NCBI GenBank assembly: GCA_963816985.1
Contig: CAWFMF010000003.1
Coordinates: forward strand, 1 to 64,000
Length of the DNA stretch: 64,000 nt
From: JAIVJM01 sp963816985
GTDB lineage: Bacteria; Acidobacteriota; Blastocatellia; Pyrinomonadales; Pyrinomonadaceae
Direction: 5' to 3'
Below, piece by piece: positions 25,430-33,562 of the stretch (position 1 is its first letter; each line of letters opens with the position of its first letter). The position numbers were made by a program, and so were the translations under genes. The notes beneath the pieces are model-generated. The model searched no databases and had not been told where the DNA came from. It saw only the letters and a program-made list of their open reading frames with translations.

Positions 25430-26127
25430 GCCAGCCGCCGCGCATCCTCGTCGTGGACGACGAGCCGCAGATCGCGCGCGTCCTGCGCACGGGGCTCAAG
25501 ACTCACGGCTACGACGTGCGCGTCGCCGCCGACGGCGTCTCGGCCCTTGAGACCTTTGGCGACTGGAACCCCGACCTCGTTGTGACCGACCTTGCGATGC
25601 CGAACATGAACGGGCTTGAGTTGTGCCGCCGTCTGCGCGCGCTCTCGCAACTCCCGATCATTGTCCTCTCGGTGCGCGGCGAGGAGCAGGCGAAGGTCGA
25701 GGCGCTGGACGCGGGCGCGGACGACTACGTGACCAAGCCTTTCGGGATGGAAGAGTTGCTGGCGCGCGTGCGCGCCCAACTGCGGAGGGCGATGGCGACC
25801 CCCAAACCGGAAGCCTCTCCGGCGGTGTTGGAGTCCGGCGACTTCCGCATTGACCTCGAAGCCCGCAGCGTCTTCGTGCGCGGCGCGGAAGTTCATCTCA
25901 CGCCCAAAGAATACGACCTCCTCGTTCACTTCGCGCGGCACGCGGGCAAAGTCCTCACGCACCACAATCTGCTCGGCGCGGTCTGGGGCGGCGACTACAC
26001 GGAGCAGGGCGAGTACCTTCGTGTCTTCGTCGGCCAACTGCGGAAGAAGATCGAGCCGAACCCTTCCGCCCCCCGCTACCTCCTCACCGAGCCGTGGGTC
26101 GGCTACCGCTTCAACAGTGAGCAGTAG
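25426..26127 (+). CDS. KdpE-like OmpR-family response regulator
   Basis: The 233-aa protein has a receiver domain (D11-D12, phospho-acceptor D55 in VVTDLAMP, K in VTKPFG) and a winged-helix output domain (HLTPKEYDLLVHF, YLRVFVGQLRKKIEP) that closely follows the KdpE pattern. The start overlaps the kinase stop (ATGA), so both are made together. No kdpFABC genes lie within the window. A plausible target is the downstream KimA-like gene or a kdp operon elsewhere. The stop codon is almost immediately followed by the 7-bp repeat. Confidence 0.92.
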   Translation: MSQPPRILVVDDEPQIARVLRTGLKTHGYDVRVAADGVSALETFGDWNPDLVVTDLAMPNMNGLELCRRLRALSQLPIIVLSVRGEEQAKVEALDAGADDYVTKPFGMEELLARVRAQLRRAMATPKPEASPAVLESGDFRIDLEARSVFVRGAEVHLTPKEYDLLVHFARHAGKVLTHHNLLGAVWGGDYTEQGEYLRVFVGQLRKKIEPNPSAPRYLLTEPWVGYRFNSEQ

Positions 26128-26128
26128 A

Positions 26129-26247
26129 CAGTTTTCAGTTTTCAGTTTTCAGAAAACCTCTTTGAGCTAGGTCGCCCCATGTCCACGCGACTCAGGACGA
26201 AAACTGAAAACTGAAAACTGAAAACTGAAAACTGAAAACTGAAAACT
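26129..26247. repeat. Inverted 7-bp tandem repeats (CAGTTTT / GAAAACT)
   Basis: Three CAGTTTT units (26129-26149, followed by CAG) face seven exact GAAAACT units (26199-26247) across about 50 bp. The two arrays are complementary and can form a long A/T-rich hairpin, starting two bases after the response-regulator stop. Unequal copy number suggests an expandable microsatellite. It could end transcription of the kdpDE-like pair. Confidence 0.9.
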
Positions 26248-26325
26248 TTCTTCCCGTCTTTACAAACTTTTTATAAACCCTTTACGCCATCCTTACGCGC
26301 CGGGCCGTAATATCCGCGCGTTGAC

Positions 26326-26507
26326 AACTTGTTTGCCGAAGTTGCTCGCCGCGCCGGAAACCGGCGTCGAGAAGGGCAACGCGGGGGAACCAACGTCCCG
26401 CCGATGGCGGGGCACGGGGCGCATCGTGCGGCTCTAAAGCGCACGAAGGACACTTCCAAGTCCGAGCCCGTCAGCTAACCTCGCAGGCTCGGATGGAAGA
26501 GACAATG
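26326..26507 (+). promoter_or_regulatory. Cyclic di-AMP (ydaO-yuaA type) riboswitch
   Basis: The conserved blocks of this RNA are present in order: a 5-prime stem with CCGGAAACCGG, GGGGGAACCAA, GGCGGGGC, and the diagnostic 3-prime block CCGTCAGCTAACCTCG followed by GGATGGAAGAGA. A closing stem TTGTTT (about 26330) with AGACAA (26500-26505) can form. A -10-like TAATAT lies at 26308. The class senses c-di-AMP, usually turning off K+ uptake, osmolyte and cell-wall genes when c-di-AMP is high. It precedes a small membrane protein and a KimA-like importer, exactly the gene type that gave this riboswitch its name. Confidence 0.88.
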
Positions 26508-26588
26508 CCGCGACCGGACTTTACTGAGGGCGTGGGAGCATCGTGCTTCCGCGCCCTTCGTCGCGCGCGCTTGAGTACAGGAAAGACG

Positions 26589-26918
26589 ATGGACAAGGTT
26601 TACACACTGCGCAGGGATGACTTGCGGGGCGAGCCCTACCGGAGAATCCTCCTCCTTGTGAGAAAGAGGCGCGGAGGTTGGCAATCCGCCGGGGCGGCCT
26701 TCGGGCTCGGCGGCGGGATGCTGGCAATCCCCACGGCGTTGATGTTGTGGGCTGCCGTGCGGTTCCTCGCGCCGTTGACCATCAGTTCGACGCTGAACGT
26801 CTTGAGCAACGTCCTCTTCGCGGCGGCCATTCCGCTGCTCGCGTTGGGCGCGTGCTGCCTCGACCTCTTGGAGAAGAAGCCGCCCGCTCTGCCTCTGCCC
26901 GGTCGGCGGAGAAGTTAA
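26589..26918 (+). CDS. Small membrane protein between riboswitch and K+ importer (109 aa)
   Basis: ATG at 26589 follows AGGAAAG and lies about 80 bp after the riboswitch; an earlier ATG at 26493 would fall inside the riboswitch and is rejected. About 30 basic cytoplasmic residues (MDKVYTLRRDDLRG) precede two membrane helices at about 36-58 and 66-92, and the tail is Pro/Arg-rich. I recognise no family. It ends 7 bp before the KimA-like start, so both are under the same riboswitch. It may be an accessory subunit. Confidence 0.7.
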   Translation: MDKVYTLRRDDLRGEPYRRILLLVRKRRGGWQSAGAAFGLGGGMLAIPTALMLWAAVRFLAPLTISSTLNVLSNVLFAAAIPLLALGACCLDLLEKKPPALPLPGRRRS

Positions 26919-26925
26919 AGGCTTC

Positions 26926-28926
26926 ATGGTCACAGCGATCAAGCGGCTGCTCGTCGGCAATCCGCTCAAGACGGAGCAGGCCGTCCACGAACGCCTCTCG
27001 AAGAAGACTGCGCTGGCGGTCTTCTCTTCGGACGCGCTCTCTTCGACGGCTTACGCGACCGAGGAGATTCTGCTCGTCCTCGCGGCGGCGGTGGCCTTCG
27101 GTCAGGGTTACGCCTTCCACTACGTCGTCCCCGTCTCGGTCGGCATCGCCGTGCTGCTCGTCGTCGTGGCGACGAGCTACCGGCAGACCATCCACGCCTA
27201 CCCGTCGGGCGGCGGGGCTTACATCGTCGCCAAAGAGAACCTCGGCACGACGCCCGGACTCGTCGCCGGAGCATCGCTGCTGGTGGACTACGTGCTGACC
27301 GTCTCGGTCTCCGTCGCGGCGGGCGTGGCGGCGGTCACCTCGATGGCGCAGGGGACGCGCTTCGCGTGGCTCGACGAACATAAAGTTGTGCTGTGCTTCG
27401 TCTTCATCGCCTTCGTCGCCGTCGCCAACCTGCGCGGCGTGCGCGAGTCGGGCGCGCTCTTCGCCGTCCCGACTTACGCCTTCGTCCTCTGCTTCCTCTT
27501 CATGATCGGGTACGGCATCTTGCGCTACTTCTCTGCGGGCGGCGCGGCCCCCGTCCCCGCCGCCGAAGAGCTGAAAATCGCCGAAGGCTATGAGTTTCAG
27601 CCAATCACTCTGTTCCTCATCCTCGGAGCCTTCTCGAACGGCTGCGCCGCGCTCACGGGCATCGAGGCCATCTCGAACGGCGTGCCCGCGTTCAAGCAGC
27701 CGGAGGCGCGCAACGCCTCGCGCACGCTCGTCGTGATGGCGGCGATCCTGACCGTGATGTTCCTCGGCACGAGCGTCATGGCCTACCTCTACGGCGTGCA
27801 TCCGCACGAGAGCGAGACGGTCATCTCGCAGTTCGCGCGCATCATGTTCACGGGCGCGTTCGGTTGGTTTTATTACGTGGTGCAGATCACGACCGCCCTC
27901 ATCCTCGTGCTCGCCGCCAACACTTCGTTCGCGGACTTCCCGCGCCTCGCCAGCTTGCTCGCGCGCGACCGATACCTGCCGCGCCAGTTCGCCAACCGTG
28001 GCGATAAGCTGGTCTTCTCAAACGGCATCGCCATCCTCGCCCTCTTCTCCTGCGTCCTCGTCGCGGCCTTCGGCGGAGACACGAGCCGCCTCATCCCGCT
28101 CTACGCCGTCGGGGTCTTCCTCTCGTTCACACTCTCGCAGGCGGGCATGGTGCGGCACTGGCTGAGAGAGGGAGGCGGAGGGTCGAAGGAGAGAGCACGA
28201 CCGCGCGAAGAAAACTCCGGCGGGGCGGCGGCTTTGCCGGACGCGCAGTTGGCGGCGGGCGAGACGCACGCGCCCCACTTCGTGAGGGACGAGGTGACGG
28301 ACTCCGCGCGTTGGAAGAAGTCACTGGCCGTCAACGCGCTCGGCGCGGCGGCGACCTTCGTCGTGCTGTGCGTCTTCATCGTGACGAAGTTCACGCACGG
28401 GGCCTGGATCGTCGTCGTCATCATCCCGCTCCTCGTGCTCATGTTCCGGGGCATTCACAAACACTACGCAGGCGTGGCGAGACAACTCTCGACCGAAGGC
28501 GTCGAGCGGCTTCACGAAATCAGGAACACCGTCATCGTGCCCGTCTCCGGCATTCATCGCGGCGTCATCAACGCGCTCGAATACGCCAAGTCCATCACGC
28601 GCGACGGCGTCCGCGCCGTCTACGTGGACTTCGACGAAGAGGCGACGCGGAAGCTGCGCGAGAAGTGGGAGCAGTGGGGTTCGGGCGTGGAGTTGGTGGT
28701 CTTACCGTCGCCGTACCGCTCGCTCTCGCGCCCGCTCCTGCGCTACATCGAACGCCTCAAGCGGAGGCGCGAAAACGACTTCGTGACGGTGGTGCTCCCC
28801 GAATTCATCCCCGCGCGTTGGTGGCAGCAACTCCTCCACAACCAAAGCTCCCTACTGCTCAAAGGCTCGCTGCTCTTCAAGAAAGGCGTCATCGTCACCA
28901 GCGTCCCGTACCACCTCGAACACTGA
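26926..28926 (+). CDS. kimA: KimA-like APC-family potassium importer
   Basis: This 666-aa permease has about 12 membrane helices and the KimA-type N-terminus (KTALAVFSSDALSSTAYATEE, then YPSGGGAYIVAKENLG). A cytoplasmic C-terminal domain of about 160 residues (VPVSGIHRGVINALEY, then AVYVDFDEEA) matches the USP-like domain of KimA, which binds c-di-AMP in Bacillus. KimA is a high-affinity H+/K+ symporter. An unusual Gly/Glu/Ala-rich insertion of about 45 residues lies near residues 415-460, between membrane helices. The riboswitch upstream and the KdpDE-like pair support potassium transport. Control is probably double: at the RNA and at the protein. Confidence 0.88.
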   Translation: MVTAIKRLLVGNPLKTEQAVHERLSKKTALAVFSSDALSSTAYATEEILLVLAAAVAFGQGYAFHYVVPVSVGIAVLLVVVATSYRQTIHAYPSGGGAYIVAKENLGTTPGLVAGASLLVDYVLTVSVSVAAGVAAVTSMAQGTRFAWLDEHKVVLCFVFIAFVAVANLRGVRESGALFAVPTYAFVLCFLFMIGYGILRYFSAGGAAPVPAAEELKIAEGYEFQPITLFLILGAFSNGCAALTGIEAISNGVPAFKQPEARNASRTLVVMAAILTVMFLGTSVMAYLYGVHPHESETVISQFARIMFTGAFGWFYYVVQITTALILVLAANTSFADFPRLASLLARDRYLPRQFANRGDKLVFSNGIAILALFSCVLVAAFGGDTSRLIPLYAVGVFLSFTLSQAGMVRHWLREGGGGSKERARPREENSGGAAALPDAQLAAGETHAPHFVRDEVTDSARWKKSLAVNALGAAATFVVLCVFIVTKFTHGAWIVVVIIPLLVLMFRGIHKHYAGVARQLSTEGVERLHEIRNTVIVPVSGIHRGVINALEYAKSITRDGVRAVYVDFDEEATRKLREKWEQWGSGVELVVLPSPYRSLSRPLLRYIERLKRRRENDFVTVVLPEFIPARWWQQLLHNQSSLLLKGSLLFKKGVIVTSVPYHLEH

Positions 28927-29006
28927 CGCCGCGCAGGCGGGACTGTCCAAAGGACTTGTCCGGCGCTGTGGCGAAAACTACAATCGGCGCGAAGGACTGA
29001 AACTTG

Positions 29007-30783
29007 ATGACTCGTGCCGAGACAGAGACGAAACTCGTCGAGCCCTGCGGTGGTGAGTTGGTCAACCTATTAGTCGGCGAAGACGAGTGCGAAGAGTTGC
29101 GCGCACGCGTCTCGTCGCTCAAGCGCCTGCGGCTCTCGCCGCGCGCCGTCTGCGACCTTGAGCTGCTCGCGACCGGCGCGTTCTCACCTCTCGCGCGGCT
29201 TCATGGGCCGCGCCGACTACGAGCGCGTCGTCGGAGAGATGCGCCTCTCGAACGGCGCGCTCTTCCCGATGCCCTTGACGCTGCCCGTCGGGCGCGACGA
29301 AGGTCTCTCGCTCGACGCGGAAGTCGCGCTCGCCGACCAGCACAACAACCTGCTCGCCGTCCTCCGCGTCGAGGAGCTTTACGAGTGGGACAGGGAGCGC
29401 GAAGCTCTCGAAGCCTACGGCACGAGAGACCTCCGCCACCCGCTCGTCGCCGAGATGCACTCGTGGGGCGGGCTCTACGCCGCCGGACTTTTGCGCGTCC
29501 TCCAACTCCCAAGCTACTACGACTTCAAACCCTTGCGCCTCACGCCCGCCGAAGTGCGCGCCCGCCTCGGTGCGATGGGGCACGCCAACGTCGTCGCCTT
29601 CCAGACGCGCAACCCTCTGCACCGCGCGCACGAAGAGTTGACGGCGCGCGCCGCGCGAGAGGTTGACGGCGCGCTCCTTCTTCATCCGGTCGTCGGCATG
29701 ACGAGGCCCGGCGACATTGACCACTTCACGCGCGTCCGCTCGTACAAGGCTCTGGCCGAGCGTTACTACGACCCTCGAAGGATGCTGCTCGCCCTGCTGC
29801 CGCTGGCGATGCGGATGGCCGGGCCGCGCGAGGCGCTCTGGCACGCGCTCATCCGCCGCAACTACGGCGCGAATCACCTCATCGTCGGGCGCGACCACGC
29901 GAGCCCCGGACTCGACTCGCAAGGAAAACCCTTCTACGGCCCGACGGACGCGCAGGAGTTGGTCGCGCGCCACGCCGGAGAGTCGGGCGTCAGTCCTTTG
30001 CCCTTCTCAGAACTCGTCTACCTGCCCGAAGAAGACCGCTACGAAGAGGCGACGCGCGTCCCTCAAGGCGCGCGCACGGCCTCGCTCTCCGGCACAGAGG
30101 TGCGCGAGGAATATTTGCGGCGCGGGAGGCCGTTGCCCGCGTGGTTCACGCGCCCCGAAGTGGCTTCGATACTCGCCGAGGCGCACCCGCCGCGACACCA
30201 GCAGGGCTTCTGCGTCTGGCTCACGGGCCTTTCGGGCGCGGGCAAGTCCACGACCGCCGAAATCCTCGCCGTCAAGCTCCTCGAACAAGGGCGGCGGGCG
30301 ACCGTGCTCGACGGCGACGTGGTGCGCACTCATCTCTCGAAAGGGCTCGGCTTCAGCAAGGAAGACCGCGACATCAACATCCGCCGCATCGGCTTCGTCG
30401 CCTCCGAGATAGCGCGCCACGGCGGGGCCGTCATCTGCGCGGCGGTCAGCCCCTACCGCGCGACGCGCAACGAGTGCCGGGGGATGTTCGTCGGCGACGC
30501 CTTCGTCGAGGTCTTCGTTGACGCCCCGCTCGAAGTCTGCGAGAGCCGCGACGTGAAAGGCATGTACGCCCTCGCGCGCGAAGGCAAGCTCAAGCACTTC
30601 ACCGGCGTTGACGACCCCTACGAGCCGCCGCTCCACCCCGAACTCGTCGTTGACACGGTCGCCCACGCCGCCGAGGAGAACGCCGAACGCATCCTCGCCC
30701 ACCTCGCCGCGCAGGGCTTCATCGCCGCCCCCGCGCCGCCGTCCGAGGCGGAAGGCGACTCGGCCTTCACGGCGAAAAAATAA
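29007..30783 (+). CDS. Bifunctional ATP sulfurylase / APS kinase, with +1 frameshift
   Basis: The N-terminus reads from ATG 29007 (GGAAGGACT-like site upstream) through LVEPCGGELVNLLV and SPRAVCDLELLATGAFSPL. It then must shift +1 near 29188-29196 to continue as RGFMGRADYERVV to the stop at 30783. ATP-sulfurylase motifs are QTRNPLHRAHEE and VGRDHASPG. The APS-kinase domain (last 200 residues) has Walker A GLSGAGKST, DGDVVR and a complete C-terminus. Together they make APS and PAPS from sulfate. If the shift is real, the sulfurylase N-terminal domain is lost or recoded; if it is a sequence error, the enzyme is a normal fusion. No other sulfate genes are adjacent. Confidence 0.85.
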
Positions 30784-30810
30784 GAGAGCTATCAGCTAAA
30801 AGCCGAATCA

Positions 30811-30839
30811 TTGACACCCGCCCCGCGCGGGAATATATT
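30811..30839 (+). promoter_or_regulatory. Near-consensus sigma70-type promoter
   Basis: TTGACA at 30811-30816, exactly 17 bases, then TATATT at 30834-30839. It is the best promoter match in the window and faces the DUF4157 gene at 31017, leaving a leader of about 170 bases with GGAGGACAGG just before the ATG. Confidence 0.75.
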
Positions 30840-31016
30840 CCCCGTGCGTATCCCTCAAACCCTTGCCCGGCTGTTGATAGCTGCGCGCGGCTGCAACCTC
30901 ACTCCCGGTGATTCACAAGACGCCACGCCAGCCGCGCCCTCCGGCTCGACTCTTTCAAGGCCACGGCGGCCTGTTTAATCGCCGGAGTCAAAATCTACAC
31001 AGGAGGACAGGAACCC

Positions 31017-32930
31017 ATGCGCCAACATGCACGGGCCGCGACTCAGCCCCGGCGCACGGAATCGCCCGACCTCGCGCGTCCGCAGGCCGCAACCCCGGCG
31101 ACGAAACATTCGACCCTCACTAACGCTCGTCATCAATCCACGCTCGAAGGAAGGGCGGCGGGGCATTCGTCGCCTCCGCACACCCACGACGCCGGGACGG
31201 GTTCCGCCGACGCCGCGTCGCCGACCGGCTTCGCTCACGATTTCAGCCGGATACCGGCGGGCGGCACGACGCCGGAGGAGTCGCGGCGCGAAGGCGCACC
31301 GGGCCTCGAAGCGGGCTCGCCGCTCAGAGGCGGCCTCCGCTCTTCCTTGGAGAGCTACTTCAAAACCTCTCTCGGCGGCGTCAAGGTGCACGCCGACCCG
31401 GAAAGTCAGGCGACCGCCGAACGCCTTGGGGCCAGCGCCTTCACCCTCGGCCAGAACATCCACCTCGGCCCCGAAGGCGTGCGGGCCGACGGCGCGTCGC
31501 GGGACGCCCTGCTGGCGCACGAAGTGGTGCACACTTTGCAGCAAGGCCCGGTCGTCGCGCGCGCGAAGCCGAAGGTCGGAGCCCGCGACGACGCCTTCGA
31601 GCGGCAGGCCGACCGTCTCGCCGCCGGGTTCACCAGATTCAAACGGAACCCTCACGACCCCATCGCCATGAAGCTTCGTGATTCGATGAGCATCCGGCAG
31701 GTCTCCGGCGAAGCGCCCGCCATCCAGCGCGGCAGGGTTCCGACCTACTTCGGGGAGTTCGAGGATTTCAAATATCAGGACATGACGGACGCGGCGGGGA
31801 AGGAGGTCGGCGTGGAGATGTATCTCAAATTCCACCCCGGCCCGAAAGCCGTCGCCGACGTTATCGGGATGACTCAGGCGGCGCAGGGAACCTTCAACGG
31901 AGTTAAGATCAGGCAAGGCATCTACGGCGAGCATAGCGCCTCGACCGGGGCCGGGGTCGGCGTTTTCATTGACCGGCTGGAAGGATTCCCCAACCCGATT
32001 TACCCGACGACGGAGGCCGTGAAGCCGGGCGGCAAGGCCGAAAACCTGCAAGACTACGAGACCGAACCCATCGTCCCGCTGACCCCGGCGGAGCAGACCA
32101 CGCGGGCCGCCGCGACGGGCCTCACCGGGCAGCGCTACACGGGCTGGGGCAAGACCGGCTCCCACAAAATGGTCGGGGGCGCGCTCGTCCCGGAGGCCGC
32201 GGAGTTATACGACACCCCGGTGTTGCCCACTGCGGGAGCAAATTCCGAGCAGGTCTTCGAGACGACGGCCTTAGCTATCTCCGGCGCGCTCAACAGAACC
32301 TACTACGGCTCGGTCGAATGGGGCTGGCGCAAGGATGCGGCGGGCGCGTTCACCCGCCTGCCTTTGAGGGTCATTTCGCAGGGCGTGCCGAGCGTCAATT
32401 TCCTGACGGCGGCGAAAATCTGGAACGAGTCGAAAGCGTCGTTCGGCTTCGTCGCCACCGCCGCGACCGACCTCCTCGACGCCACGCTGACGAAGATTCC
32501 GGGGGCGGCGGGAACAATCGCGGTCGGTGCGGAACTAGTACCCACCGGCAGAGTCGCAACCGTCGGGGCCATCACTTACGCCGAGGTCAGCCATGCAGGC
32601 ACTACCGGCGCCGTGGACAGTAGCAAGATTCGGCCCGCCGCCATCGGCGCGGCGACCGTTGACCTGCCGGTGCCGATGATTCACACCGTCACCAACCCCG
32701 CGGGCTCGACGATGATTCTCGACACCGCCCCGGTCGCCACCATCCCGTTGCCCACGGGCAGCACGCTCGCACTGGCCGCCGGGTCTCGCGTTACTACGAC
32801 GCACTGCATGGCCCCGCGCGGGGCTCTGACGAATCATTACAAGGGAGAGGTCGTTGACGGCCCTCAGACCGGAGCCCGTGGCTACTTCTACGTGCCCGAC
32901 CTGACGCTCGAAGAGTTGGGGAAACATTAA
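31017..32930 (+). CDS. DUF4157 (HExxH) protein, eCIS-associated type
   Basis: The 637-aa protein has a disordered Pro/Ser/His-rich N-terminus, the AHDFSRIP phrase typical of DUF4157 proteins, and then the DUF4157 core at about residues 105-178. That core contains HEVVHTLQQ, with metalloprotease-like HExxH at 168-172. A long C-terminal part (about 240-637) is unrecognised, Gly/Thr/Ala-rich, with many short beta-like repeats. DUF4157 domains often occur on proteins linked with extracellular contractile injection systems or polymorphic toxins; no sheath, tube or baseplate genes lie in this window. ATG follows CAGGAGGACAGGAACCC. A likely product is a secreted or loaded effector. Confidence 0.8.
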   Translation: MRQHARAATQPRRTESPDLARPQAATPATKHSTLTNARHQSTLEGRAAGHSSPPHTHDAGTGSADAASPTGFAHDFSRIPAGGTTPEESRREGAPGLEAGSPLRGGLRSSLESYFKTSLGGVKVHADPESQATAERLGASAFTLGQNIHLGPEGVRADGASRDALLAHEVVHTLQQGPVVARAKPKVGARDDAFERQADRLAAGFTRFKRNPHDPIAMKLRDSMSIRQVSGEAPAIQRGRVPTYFGEFEDFKYQDMTDAAGKEVGVEMYLKFHPGPKAVADVIGMTQAAQGTFNGVKIRQGIYGEHSASTGAGVGVFIDRLEGFPNPIYPTTEAVKPGGKAENLQDYETEPIVPLTPAEQTTRAAATGLTGQRYTGWGKTGSHKMVGGALVPEAAELYDTPVLPTAGANSEQVFETTALAISGALNRTYYGSVEWGWRKDAAGAFTRLPLRVISQGVPSVNFLTAAKIWNESKASFGFVATAATDLLDATLTKIPGAAGTIAVGAELVPTGRVATVGAITYAEVSHAGTTGAVDSSKIRPAAIGAATVDLPVPMIHTVTNPAGSTMILDTAPVATIPLPTGSTLALAAGSRVTTTHCMAPRGALTNHYKGEVVDGPQTGARGYFYVPDLTLEELGKH

Positions 32931-32951
32931 CGCGCGTCGCACCGAGCCGCC

Positions 32952-33534
32952 ATGAATGAAGACCACAACCAACTCGCGCAACGACTGACCGAGCACGGCT
33001 ACGCCGCGTTGTTGGGGGAATACCCGAATCAACCTCTGGTCGAATCCCTCAAGGCCGAGCCGGACATCGCCCCTCGCCTGCTCGGCATCGTCAACGACCC
33101 GCAAGCCCCTTGGGAGGCCCGCTTTCTGGCCGCCGAGTTCCTCTTCCGACACGTGGACATGACCCTCAGCAGCCGATTCGACCGCGCGAGTCTTCAAGAG
33201 AGTTACTTCGAGGCGCTGCGCCACAACTACACGGGCAACGGCGTTGACTGGGGATTCAAGAAGGGGCCGGACGACATCGGGCCGTTGGGCCATGCGGTCG
33301 TCAGTTGGGGGAAGGAGAGCAAGGCATTCGCGCGCGGCCTCGATGATGACGGTATCGTCACCGATGAACTTTCCGTGGGGGACGCCGCCCCATCTTCGCT
33401 TCCCGTATCGCATCAAGGATTTCGCCGCGCTCATCCTCGCAAGGGCTCACGGGTTAGAAGTTGACCTCGCGGGCTCGCCCGAAGAGCGCGACCGCGCAAT
33501 CGAAGGATTGAAACGTTTGATGACGAACCCTTGA
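32952..33534 (+). pseudogene. Helical protein next to the DUF4157 gene, frameshifted
   Basis: ATG at 32952 opens 22 bp after the DUF4157 stop. The frame reads convincingly to about residue 140 (ending near GLDDDGIVTDE). Protein-like sequence then continues in the +1 frame as FPWGTPPHLRFPYRIKDF and GLEVDLAGSPEERDRA to a stop at 33534, while the zero frame ends at 33464 in Ser/Arg-rich residues. The shift lies near 33355-33385. The composition is soluble, alpha-helical and acidic. Its position suggests an immunity or accessory partner for the DUF4157 protein, which is inference. I recognise no family. Confidence 0.6.
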
Positions 33535-33562
33535 ACGGCGGGCGGCTCAAGGCGTCTGAGAA

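Noticed and set aside
24170..26127. A complete kdp operon near the KdpDE-like genes
   Set aside because: No kdpA, kdpB or kdpC sequence is present on either side; only the regulators were found.
26493..26588. Earlier ATG for the small membrane protein
   Set aside because: It lies inside the 3-prime end of the riboswitch; the ATG at 26589 has a ribosome-binding site and fits a leader.
31017..32930. Complete contractile injection system around the DUF4157 gene
   Set aside because: No sheath, tube, baseplate or AAA+ ATPase gene occurs within the window.
6779..33385. A shared TTCCGTGGG sequence at two of the frameshift sites (6783 and 33372), as a possible recoding signal
   Set aside because: The same 9-mer occurs at about 57942 in the PQQ-propeller gene without any frameshift, and the other two shift sites lack it.
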